Source: Succinivibrionaceae bacterium (GTDB lineage: Bacteria; Pseudomonadota; Gammaproteobacteria; Enterobacterales; Succinivibrionaceae). From it: a stretch of DNA of 64,000 nucleotides. Shown here piece by piece: positions 34,002-41,447 of this stretch (its first letter is position 1; each line of letters starts with the position of its first letter). The notes beneath the pieces were generated by a model that saw nothing but the letters and a program-made list of their open reading frames with translations, ran no database searches and was not told the DNA's origin. Both the position numbers and the translations under genes were made by a program. The DNA lies in assembly GCA_019420905.1 (NCBI GenBank), contig JAHZGH010000001.1, positions 124,001-188,000 on the forward strand, written 5' to 3'.

Positions 34002-34997
34002 TTAGTACTCTTTGTTTAAGATCTTGTCTAAGTACTCAGGGTGCTCCATCTTAGCACGAACCATGTCATAGACTTTGCCGTCGATTGCAGCCTGACGCCA
34101 CTGATTACGCTCAGCATCGGTAAGCTCGATAACCTCACAGCCGGCTTTCTTGAATTTATCAACAGATAAGGCATTGAGCTCAACAGCACGGGCACGCTGT
34201 GCAGTCTGGTAAGCAGCAACAGCCTTGTCTAAAGCAGTACGAAGATCTGCATCTAAGCCGTCATAGATTTCCTTGTTGATATATAAGCAGTGCGGTGAGA
34301 AGAGGTGACCGGTTAAGGAAATGTAGTGCTGTACCTCATATAACTTGTTAGAGTCAATGATGGAAAGAGGGTTTTCCTGAGCATCAATGGTGCCCTGCTG
34401 TAAGGCAGAGATAACCTCAGTGAAGGCCATAGGAGTAGGGTTAGCACCCCAGTTCTTCCACATAGCGATTTGTAAGTCAGTCTCCATAACGCGGAGCTTC
34501 TGGCCCTTAACGTCAGCAGGAACTCTTACAGCAACCTTATTGTTGGTGTAGTGACGATAGCCGTTCTCTAAAGCAGCTAAGTACTTAAGACCCTTAGATT
34601 CAACCTGATCGTTAACAGCGTGGCCTAAAGGACCATCTAAGCATTTCCAAGCATCTTCAATCTTGTCAAATAAGAAAGGAGCGTCCCAGACATAGAGATC
34701 AGGAACCATGGAAGCTAAAACGGAAGGCTGGGTCTGAACTAAAGCGATATCGCCCATGAGCATAGACTCAGTAACGGTACGGTCGTCGCCTAACATGTTG
34801 TTAGGGAAGTGTTTAATCTCTAAGCGGCCGTTGGATTCCTTAGCTGCGACATCAACTAAAACCTGACCTGCATCAATAGACGGCTGGTTGGTTACGTTAG
34901 CAAAACGTAAGGTTACGTCAGCGGCATTGGCAGTTGACATAGTAGCGCAGGTAACAGCAATTGCTAAAGCAGTACCTAAAAAGTATTTAACTTTCAT
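34002..34997 (-). CDS. dctP: TRAP transporter solute-binding protein DctP, copy 1
   Basis: Periplasmic receptor of 331 residues with a Sec signal peptide (MKVKYFLGTALAIAVTCATM..ANA). The conserved carboxylate-binding Arg lies in GQKLRVMETD, and DAQENPL follows as in DctP-family proteins. Ligand is probably an organic or sugar acid. The start at 34997 is preferred because GGAG precedes it at good spacing; an upstream ATG overlaps that ribosome site. It differs from copy 2 only in the signal peptide (KVKY against KAKH). Confidence 0.94.
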   Translation of the reverse strand: MKVKYFLGTALAIAVTCATMSTANAADVTLRFANVTNQPSIDAGQVLVDVAAKESNGRLEIKHFPNNMLGDDRTVTESMLMGDIALVQTQPSVLASMVPDLYVWDAPFLFDKIEDAWKCLDGPLGHAVNDQVESKGLKYLAALENGYRHYTNNKVAVRVPADVKGQKLRVMETDLQIAMWKNWGANPTPMAFTEVISALQQGTIDAQENPLSIIDSNKLYEVQHYISLTGHLFSPHCLYINKEIYDGLDADLRTALDKAVAAYQTAQRARAVELNALSVDKFKKAGCEVIELTDAERNQWRQAAIDGKVYDMVRAKMEHPEYLDKILNKEY

Positions 34998-35085
34998 AAT
35001 TAGCTCCATTGTGTGTTTTAAGATTTTTTAGATAGATTCATTTTATGAATAAAAATAAAACTTGTCTTTTGTTGTATGTAAAAAA

Positions 35086-35121
35086 TGAGAACTCTGTCAC
35101 TAAAGATATCAGATCACATGA
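35086..35121. promoter_or_regulatory. Composite regulatory element upstream of TRAP copy 1
   Basis: A CRP-like site TGAGA-N6-TCACT (35086-35101), then 6 nt, then ATCAGATCACATGA (35108-35121). The same order and 6-nt spacing recur at 38785-38820 and 41229-41264. It lies about 90-125 bp upstream of dctP. The second part has weak dyad symmetry (ATCA..TGAT) and is a candidate operator of the GntR regulator at 39045. Confidence 0.65.
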
Positions 35122-35218
35122 TTTAATTTTTATTTTCTCATTATATATTCTGTGTTACCGTTAAAAAATCTTTTAAAACAATATGTTAATTTAATAAAAA
35201 AAGATTGCTATGTAAAAA

Positions 35219-35234
35219 ATGTGAACGGTAACAT
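35219..35234. promoter_or_regulatory. GGTAAC-type palindromic site upstream of TRAP copy 1
   Basis: ATGTGAACGGTAACAT is an imperfect palindrome differing at 3 positions from the LacI-type gluconate repressor consensus as I recall it (ATGTTACCGGTAACAT). A related GTTACCGTTAA lies at 35154-35164, and a 14/16 match lies upstream of TRAP copy 2 at 38915-38930. The binding protein is unknown; no LacI-family gene is in the window. Confidence 0.5.
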
Positions 35235-35755
35235 TTTATTTTTTAAAAAGTTTTTATTAAAAGTGATCTGAATAATAATGAATGCTTGTTCTATATAAAT
35301 AAATCTAATATAGATTATTTCTATAAAGATGAATTTTTTATTTAGACAAAAATGGACAAACATTTGTTCAGAATTATTTGTTTGTGTATAAATTAAGTCT
35401 TAATCTATAAAAAATTTTTAGACAAATGTTAGTCTTTTATTGTCTAATATAATTTATATTCTTATAAAGAATGTTAGTAAAATGAGGTAAAAATTACTCA
35501 AAATTAAGAGCTGTCATATTTTATAAAGAGTTTTTCTTTTAAGAAGTTTTTTACATCGTTTAAAGCTTTTAGCTTGGAATTTGTAAAAAGGAATTAGTTT
35601 TCTAGTATTAAGAAATATACGTAATAAATTGTCTTTTATTTTTTATATATGCTCGATATTTATTAGTAATAATATGTCAGTTATATAAGAGGCAGACAAT
35701 ATTTTTTAATGGGATAAAGCTTATTTAAATTCTGCTTAAAAGAAATTTATTGAAT
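35235..35755. other. AT-rich intergenic DNA between the TRAP copies
   Basis: Very AT-rich, with no supported gene. It has no clear similarity to the corresponding region upstream of copy 2 apart from the regulatory motifs listed. No transposase, target-site duplication or other mobile-element signature is visible. Confidence 0.6.
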
Positions 35756-35783
35756 AAAAAAAGCTGGCCTGAGGCCAGCTTTT
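35756..35783 (-). terminator. Terminator of TRAP operon copy 2
   Basis: The same GCTGGCC/GGCCAGC stem as in copy 1, at 35763-35779, with seven rather than eight T residues on the minus strand. Confidence 0.95.
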
Positions 35784-35800
35784 GTATGGAGATAATGCCT

Positions 35801-37081
35801 TTACTTCATTAAGTTCGGTAAGAACATGACGATATCCGGAATAAAGGTAATCATCATTAAGCATAAGAGCATTACAGCGATGAATGGCATAATACCCTTC
35901 AATATAACTTCCATCGGAGAATCGGCAATACGTGAGGCCACAAAGAGGTTAATTCCAAGCGGCGGCGTAATAAAGCCGATTGCTAAGTTGGCCACCATGA
36001 TTAAGCCAAAGTGGATCGGATCAACGCCAATTGATGCGGCAACAGGCATTAAGATCGGAGCTAAAATCAGGATAGCCGGGGTGGTATCCATAAAGCAGCC
36101 AACAATTAATAATAAGAGGTTGATGAGCAGAAGGATAATAATCTTGTTTGAGGAAATAGCCATTAAGCCATTTGCTACCATTGTCGGGATCTGCTCTAAG
36201 GTAATTACTTTAGAGAAAGCTGTTGCACAGCCTAAGATTACCATGGTGGTAGCTGTTGTTGAGCAAGATGTGCTGATGGCTTTAATGAATTTAGCTAAAG
36301 TTAATTCGCGATGGAGGAAGGCTCCGCAAACGAAAGCATATACAGCAGCAACAGCAGCAGCTTCAGTTGGAGTGAAGATACCAGCATAAATACCGCCTAA
36401 GATGATGACAGGGTTAATTAATGCCCATTTAGCATCCCAAAGAGCATCTAAAGCAGCCTTTTTGGTGAAAGGATCTGCTGTGCCTGTAAAGCCGCGGCGC
36501 TTGCAGTGAATATAGCAGTAAATAATTAAAGCTGCACCAATTAATAAGCCAGGGAAGAAGCCGCCCATAAAGAGGGAGGTTACTGAGGCACCTGTGGAAA
36601 CACCGAAGATAACCATCGGAATTGACGGCGGAATGATAACGCCGATAGAGCCTGCAGTTGCAACTAAGGCTAAAACGAACGGCTTGTCATAGCCTAACTT
36701 CAGCATGGTAGGAACAACCATGGTGCCGACAGCTGCTACGGTTGCTGGGCCTGAGCCTGAAACGGCTGCAAAGAACATGCAGACTAATACGGTAACGATG
36801 GCAATACCACCGGTAATGCGGCCGAAGAAAACGTTGCAGACATTTAAAATACGAGATGATACGCCGCCTGCACCCATCAAATCTCCAGAGAGAATGAAGA
36901 GCGGGATGGCTAAAATCGGGAAAGAGTCACAGCTTGTTACCAAAGCCTGCGGAATTGAGGCTAAGGATAAAGTTCCGCTGTAAATTAAAGCGCCCATTGT
37001 GGAGATACCTAAAGCGATACCCACTGGAACGTTGACAATTAATAAAATTGCCAATAAAACGAAAAGAATAATTGCTACCAT
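35801..37081 (-). CDS. dctM: TRAP transporter large permease DctM, copy 2
   Basis: 426-residue TRAP channel subunit with the same translation as copy 1. Being the same in translated product and, where compared, in DNA, including silent sites, it is either a very recent duplicate or kept identical by gene conversion. It closes the second dctP-dctQ-dctM operon. Confidence 0.95.
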   Translation of the reverse strand: MVAIILFVLLAILLIVNVPVGIALGISTMGALIYSGTLSLASIPQALVTSCDSFPILAIPLFILSGDLMGAGGVSSRILNVCNVFFGRITGGIAIVTVLVCMFFAAVSGSGPATVAAVGTMVVPTMLKLGYDKPFVLALVATAGSIGVIIPPSIPMVIFGVSTGASVTSLFMGGFFPGLLIGAALIIYCYIHCKRRGFTGTADPFTKKAALDALWDAKWALINPVIILGGIYAGIFTPTEAAAVAAVYAFVCGAFLHRELTLAKFIKAISTSCSTTATTMVILGCATAFSKVITLEQIPTMVANGLMAISSNKIIILLLINLLLLIVGCFMDTTPAILILAPILMPVAASIGVDPIHFGLIMVANLAIGFITPPLGINLFVASRIADSPMEVILKGIMPFIAVMLLCLMMITFIPDIVMFLPNLMK

Positions 37082-37095
37082 TTTAAGACATTCTC

Positions 37096-37617
37096 CTAGC
37101 TAAGCTCATCAAGATCGATGTCGTTAGGATCTTTTTCCGGATCGTGTAAATGCTTGATGCGGAAAATGATGGTCTGTATTTCGCGAATTGCGGTTAAGAA
37201 GAAACCTACTAACGGAGCGCCATAAGGGATCCACATCGGGATCTGCATAGCCGGAGATAGCTGACCGAATTTAATTTGCTTCATCTCCAAGCCCCAAGCA
37301 TAGTAAACGATAGCTATAGCAAAGCATAAGAAGATGATATCGCCTAAGATAACGACATATTTACGGATAGCCTTAGGGAATAAATAAAGACCAGCGTCGA
37401 TCTTGATGTGACGCATAACTTTACAGCCGTAAGGAATGCCGAGATAAACAAGCCAGACGAACATGTAACGAGCAAGTTCCTCAGACCAAGAAAGGGAAGC
37501 GCCCATAACATAGCGGAAGAAGACCTGAACTCCTAAGACTACTGTTAAAATAGACATGAGGACAATACAGATCGACATCTCCAACTTTTCGTCGAGAAAA
37601 GTAAGGATTGATTTCAT
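37096..37617 (-). CDS. dctQ: TRAP transporter small permease DctQ, copy 2
   Basis: 173-residue small membrane subunit with the same translation as copy 1, 14 nt ahead of dctM copy 2. Because it is unchanged, either operon's permease could serve either binding protein. Confidence 0.94.
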   Translation of the reverse strand: MKSILTFLDEKLEMSICIVLMSILTVVLGVQVFFRYVMGASLSWSEELARYMFVWLVYLGIPYGCKVMRHIKIDAGLYLFPKAIRKYVVILGDIIFLCFAIAIVYYAWGLEMKQIKFGQLSPAMQIPMWIPYGAPLVGFFLTAIREIQTIIFRIKHLHDPEKDPNDIDLDELS

Positions 37618-37647
37618 TGAAATTTACCTTGTTTGGATTAGTGTGTA

Positions 37648-37667
37648 AAGGCGGCGAAAGCCGCCTT
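37648..37667 (-). terminator. Intra-operon hairpin between dctP and dctQ, copy 2
   Basis: Same AAGGCGGC/GCCGCCTT stem as in copy 1, in the dctP-dctQ gap, without a T tract. Confidence 0.65.
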
Positions 37668-37693
37668 AATTATTGATGTGTGAAAATTTAGAA

Positions 37694-38689
37694 TTAGTAC
37701 TCTTTGTTTAAGATCTTGTCTAAGTACTCAGGGTGCTCCATCTTAGCACGAACCATGTCATAGACTTTGCCGTCGATTGCAGCCTGACGCCACTGATTAC
37801 GCTCAGCATCGGTAAGCTCGATAACCTCACAGCCGGCTTTCTTGAATTTATCAACAGATAAGGCATTGAGCTCAACAGCACGGGCACGCTGTGCAGTCTG
37901 GTAAGCAGCAACAGCCTTGTCTAAAGCAGTACGAAGATCTGCATCTAAGCCGTCATAGATTTCCTTGTTGATATATAAGCAGTGCGGTGAGAAGAGGTGA
38001 CCGGTTAAGGAAATGTAGTGCTGTACCTCATATAACTTGTTAGAGTCAATGATGGAAAGAGGGTTTTCCTGAGCATCAATGGTGCCCTGCTGTAAGGCAG
38101 AGATAACCTCAGTGAAGGCCATAGGAGTAGGGTTAGCACCCCAGTTCTTCCACATAGCGATTTGTAAGTCAGTCTCCATAACGCGGAGCTTCTGGCCCTT
38201 AACGTCAGCAGGAACTCTTACAGCAACCTTATTGTTGGTGTAGTGACGATAGCCGTTCTCTAAAGCAGCTAAGTACTTAAGACCCTTAGATTCAACCTGA
38301 TCGTTAACAGCGTGGCCTAAAGGACCATCTAAGCATTTCCAAGCATCTTCAATCTTGTCAAATAAGAAAGGAGCGTCCCAGACATAGAGATCAGGAACCA
38401 TGGAAGCTAAAACGGAAGGCTGGGTCTGAACTAAAGCGATATCGCCCATGAGCATAGACTCAGTAACGGTACGGTCGTCGCCTAACATGTTGTTAGGGAA
38501 GTGTTTAATCTCTAAGCGGCCGTTGGATTCCTTAGCTGCGACATCAACTAAAACCTGACCTGCATCAATAGACGGCTGGTTGGTTACGTTAGCAAAACGT
38601 AAGGTTACGTCAGCGGCATTGGCAGTTGACATAGTAGCGCAGGTAACAGCAATTGCTAAAGCAGTACCCAAAAAGTGTTTAGCTTTCAT
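37694..38689 (-). CDS. dctP: TRAP transporter solute-binding protein DctP, copy 2
   Basis: 331-residue periplasmic receptor whose mature part has the same sequence as copy 1; the signal peptide begins MKAKHFLG. The ATG at 38689 follows TTGGAG at proper spacing; a longer frame beginning with TTG in that ribosome site is unlikely. Since the mature proteins match, the two operons should carry the same ligand and differ only in regulation. Confidence 0.94.
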   Translation of the reverse strand: MKAKHFLGTALAIAVTCATMSTANAADVTLRFANVTNQPSIDAGQVLVDVAAKESNGRLEIKHFPNNMLGDDRTVTESMLMGDIALVQTQPSVLASMVPDLYVWDAPFLFDKIEDAWKCLDGPLGHAVNDQVESKGLKYLAALENGYRHYTNNKVAVRVPADVKGQKLRVMETDLQIAMWKNWGANPTPMAFTEVISALQQGTIDAQENPLSIIDSNKLYEVQHYISLTGHLFSPHCLYINKEIYDGLDADLRTALDKAVAAYQTAQRARAVELNALSVDKFKKAGCEVIELTDAERNQWRQAAIDGKVYDMVRAKMEHPEYLDKILNKEY

Positions 38690-38784
38690 ATTATTCTCCA
38701 AAAAAATTTAGAATACGTATTGGATTATGCTGTTAATGATTCTAGGTGAGTATATAAAAAAAAGCATCTTACAAAATTCAATTT

Positions 38785-38820
38785 TGTGAGATGGTTCGCT
38801 AAAGTTATCAGATCACATGA
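38785..38820. promoter_or_regulatory. Composite regulatory element upstream of TRAP copy 2
   Basis: TGTGA-N6-TCGCT (38785-38800), 6 nt, then ATCAGATCACATGA (38807-38820). The stretch CTAAAGnTATCAGATC plus ACATGA matches copy 1 at 21 of 22 positions, although surrounding DNA has diverged, so selection has kept it. Confidence 0.65.
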
Positions 38821-38914
38821 AATAAATTGATCATGATCACAAAAAATAGAGTTTTTTTATTTAATTTTCTTAAAATCAACTAAATAAAGCCTGAAATAGA
38901 ATTTTTTTGCAAAA

Positions 38915-38930
38915 TTGTGAACCGTAACAT
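38915..38930. promoter_or_regulatory. GGTAAC-type site between TRAP copy 2 and the GntR gene
   Basis: TTGTGAACCGTAACAT, 14/16 identical to the site at 35219-35234. It lies in the divergent gap, so it could act on dctP copy 2, the regulator gene, or both. Confidence 0.48.
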
Positions 38931-38952
38931 AATTTTTTTTATGGATAATGTC

Positions 38953-38966
38953 ATCAGATCTCTTAT
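38953..38966 (+). promoter_or_regulatory. ATCAGATC site in the GntR gene promoter region
   Basis: ATCAGATCTCTTAT, sharing the core of the other three sites but without a CRP-like neighbour. It lies about 80-90 bp before the regulator start, consistent with autoregulation. Confidence 0.55.
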
Positions 38967-39044
38967 ATATTTATAATTAAATGTAAGAAAGCCAGAATTT
39001 CTATAAACGGAATTCTTTTTTATAAGTTAATTGCGGATAAAGAT

Positions 39045-39755
39045 ATGACTTCCTTAGAACCTGTAGCTAGTGTTAAATCTCTTGCTGATCAGACCGCTGA
39101 TAAAATAATTAAAAGGATTATTGAAAAGGGTCTTGAAAAAGGGGAGAAGCTTGATAATGAGAAAGTCTTATGTGAAAGCTTAAATGTAGGCCGCAGTACA
39201 TTGCGCGAAGCTGTGAGAATGCTAGCGTCACGTAATATTTTAACTGTAAGGCATGGGTCGGGTATTTACATTAGTGAAAAGCTCGGTATACCTGATGATC
39301 CTTTAGGATTTACTTTTATAAAGGATAAGCGCAAGCTTGTTTTTGATTTGCTCGAATTTCGTCGTATTATAGAGCCTCCGATTTGTGCTATGGCTGCTTT
39401 ATATTCATCCCCAGATGGAGTAGGAAGGCTTCGAGAACTTTCAAACGAGGTTAATCGTCTAATCAAAGCTGGGTTGCCCCATACTGAAGCAGATGCTGCT
39501 TTTCATTCCCAAATAGGTATTATGAGCCGTAATACTGTAATGCCAAAGATTGAGCCAATAATTTTTAATGCAATTTCTCTTTTTATTAAGGTGACAGGAT
39601 CAGTTTTAAAAACAGAAACTATTGATGACCATGAAAACATCATTAAAGCTATTGCTAATCATGATCCTATGCAAGCTTCAGATGCCATGCTCCTGCATAT
39701 AGTACATAATCGAGCAGCTATTACAGATTTGGAAAATGTTGAATTTGAAAAATAA
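39045..39755 (+). CDS. GntR-family regulator, FadR/FCD subfamily
   Basis: 236-residue repressor or activator with an N-terminal winged helix-turn-helix (CESLNVGRSTLREAVRMLASRNILTVRHGSG, about residues 46-76) and a C-terminal helical FCD ligand domain with conserved His/Asp (AFHSQIG, DDHENIIKAI, HIVHNRA). FCD regulators usually sense hydroxy or sugar acids. Divergent from TRAP copy 2 and close to a hydroxyacid dehydrogenase, it is the best candidate to read the shared ATCAGATC element. Confidence 0.9.
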   Translation: MTSLEPVASVKSLADQTADKIIKRIIEKGLEKGEKLDNEKVLCESLNVGRSTLREAVRMLASRNILTVRHGSGIYISEKLGIPDDPLGFTFIKDKRKLVFDLLEFRRIIEPPICAMAALYSSPDGVGRLRELSNEVNRLIKAGLPHTEADAAFHSQIGIMSRNTVMPKIEPIIFNAISLFIKVTGSVLKTETIDDHENIIKAIANHDPMQASDAMLLHIVHNRAAITDLENVEFEK

Positions 39756-39777
39756 TAAATAGCTGCATCCTAAGAAA

Positions 39778-39796
39778 AGCCTCAATTCCTGAGGCT
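39778..39796 (+). terminator. Hairpin after the GntR gene
   Basis: AGCCTCA (39778-39784), 5-nt loop, TGAGGCT (39790-39796). The T tract is weak. Placed 23 bp after the stop codon. Confidence 0.65.
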
Positions 39797-40099
39797 ATAG
39801 ATTTCAGTTAAAAATATTTGTAATAGAAATATCAAATTCTAATCTATCTATATAGACTTTTATTTTAATTATTTTTATCAGAAATATTTATTTAGTATAC
39901 ATAATTTAGATTGTGTATAAAAAACAAGCTTATTCTAAATTATCCTATAAAATAAAAGTTATTGAAGTTTTTAGATCTTGAATATTAAGCAAGATTCCTC
40001 GTCAGCCTTATATTTTTATGGTTTTAGCTAATTTTTCCTAATGATTAATGATCAGTATTTTTAGCGTTAAAAATAATTTGGTTTTATTTAAAATAAAAA
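39797..40099. other. AT-rich gap between convergent genes
   Basis: About 300 bp between two terminators, with no supported gene or recognisable motif. Confidence 0.55.
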
Positions 40100-40124
40100 A
40101 CCGTCAAGCTAAAAGCTTGACGGT
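40100..40124 (-). terminator. Terminator after the hydroxyacid dehydrogenase
   Basis: ACCGTCAAGCT (40100-40110), loop AAA, AGCTTGACGGT (40114-40124), followed on the minus strand by a T run. Perfect 11-bp stem. Confidence 0.93.
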
Positions 40125-40157
40125 AAAACAGCAGAAAAAACAAATTTAGATAATCAA

Positions 40158-41132
40158 TTAGAGTTTGTTAACAGGGCAACGAGCCGGCTGACCTAAAGCA
40201 ATACGTACAGCTTCTTCAGCACACTTAGTCTTAAGATCAGAGGCTGCCTGAACAGAGTACCAAGCCATGTGCGGAGTTAATACTAAATTCGGAACGTCAG
40301 CCTGATGTAAAGGATTGTCTAAAGGTAACGGCTCTTTCTGAGTAACATCAATGCCGGCACCGCCTAACTGACCGCTCTTTAAAGCAGCAGCTAAGTCAGC
40401 TTCGTTAACTAAGCCGCCACGAGCTACGTTGATTAAAATAGCGCCTTTCTTCATCTTAGCGAAAGTAGCAGCATTCATCATCTCAGCGTTGTCTTTATTG
40501 AGGCCGCAGTGTAAAGATACTAAATCAGCGGTGTGCAGAACTTCTTCTAAAGACTTAGTCTCAATGAAGCTTAACTCAGGATTCTCTTCTACGTGCTTGG
40601 TGTAAACGTCATAGCCGATAACCTTGCAGCCTAAGGCATGAACACGCTTAGCAAAAGCAATACCGATACGGCCTAAGCCAACGATACCAACTGTCATGCA
40701 GGATAAGCGCATTAATGGAGCCATTTCAGCATAGTCCCAGCCGCCGTTCTGAACCTGCTTATGAGCTTTGACAATGCCGCGGGTTACGCTCATCATTAAA
40801 GCTAAGGCATGATCTGCAACCTCAAATGTGCCATAATCAGGAACGTTGCAAACCTGAACACCGTGACGGGTAGCTGCTTCTAAGTCAATGTTATCTACAC
40901 CAACGCCATAACGGACAATTCCTTTTAAATCCGGGCAAGCGGCAAAAACTTTCTCAGTAAATCTTGCATACTGATTACAGCAGGAAACAACACCCTGCAA
41001 GTTAGCAATGAGCTCATCCTCATTAGAACTCTGGCAAAGTTCCCAAGCAATGTTGTTTTTCTCAAAAACAGCTTGCTCTTCGTTCATATTGGCATGATCG
41101 CAATCAGTTACAATAATCTTGGCATCGGCCAT
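40158..41132 (-). CDS. D-2-hydroxyacid dehydrogenase (PGDH-like)
   Basis: NAD(P)-dependent dehydrogenase of 324 residues. The Rossmann motif is VGIVGLGRIG, and the catalytic trio is Arg in INVARGGLVNE, Glu in QKEPLPLDNPL and His in LTPHMAWYS. It lacks a C-terminal ACT domain, so it is not a standard SerA; 2-keto-aldonate or hydroxypyruvate reductases are closer in layout. The start at 41132 (MADAKIIV) has AAGGTG upstream. It shares the promoter element of the TRAP operons, so it probably acts on the imported acid or its product. Confidence 0.87.
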   Translation of the reverse strand: MADAKIIVTDCDHANMNEEQAVFEKNNIAWELCQSSNEDELIANLQGVVSCCNQYARFTEKVFAACPDLKGIVRYGVGVDNIDLEAATRHGVQVCNVPDYGTFEVADHALALMMSVTRGIVKAHKQVQNGGWDYAEMAPLMRLSCMTVGIVGLGRIGIAFAKRVHALGCKVIGYDVYTKHVEENPELSFIETKSLEEVLHTADLVSLHCGLNKDNAEMMNAATFAKMKKGAILINVARGGLVNEADLAAALKSGQLGGAGIDVTQKEPLPLDNPLHQADVPNLVLTPHMAWYSVQAASDLKTKCAEEAVRIALGQPARCPVNKL

Positions 41133-41228
41133 AATAAGCACCTTTTGTATTTAATAAAATAAAACAAATATATTTGGTGATCATCTCACGTTATGTTCTC
41201 TATTTTAGGCATTTTTGTTATCTATAGA

Positions 41229-41264
41229 TGTGAACTAGCTCACTAAATACATCAGATCTCTTAA
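41229..41264. promoter_or_regulatory. Composite regulatory element upstream of the dehydrogenase
   Basis: TGTGA-N6-TCACT (41229-41244), a near-consensus CRP site, then 6 nt and ATCAGATCTCTTAA (41251-41264). The spacing is the same as in both TRAP promoters, and the element lies about 100-130 bp before the start codon. Confidence 0.7.
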
Positions 41265-41403
41265 ATATTTTTATAAAAACGTTTGATATTTTAGAAATAT
41301 ATTGATTTATAAGGAATATTTTTAATACTGGTATGGAAGATTATGAAGAAATAATATTTTTACGCGATTAAATTAGCTAAAGAGATCAGCTCAATTAAAA
41401 AAA

Positions 41404-41430
41404 AGCCTCACTCTTTAAAAGAATGAGGCT
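41404..41430 (-). terminator. Terminator after ppk
   Basis: AGCCTCACTCTT pairs with AAGAATGAGGCT (one mismatch) and is followed on the minus strand by nine T residues. Confidence 0.93.
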
Positions 41431-41447
41431 GTAATAAAAGTCAGATT

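Larger units (their letters stand above)
32064..34976. repeat. Duplicated TRAP operon block, copy 1
   Basis: This 2913-bp stretch recurs at 35756-38668 with a constant offset of 3692 and no indel. I found no mismatch in the parts I compared, including the two intergenic gaps, and the three encoded proteins are the same apart from the first signal-peptide residues. Identity ends at the terminator A-run on the left and inside the dctP signal-peptide codons on the right. Confidence 0.93.
35756..38668. repeat. Duplicated TRAP operon block, copy 2
   Basis: Counterpart of 32064-34976, in the same orientation, 3692 bp downstream. Beyond 38668 three mismatches occur in the next 20 bp, then similarity ends at the start codon. 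Confidence 0.93.

Noticed and set aside
35756..38668. A transposon or composite element behind the TRAP duplication
   Set aside because: No transposase, terminal inverted repeats or target-site duplications are visible at the block edges.
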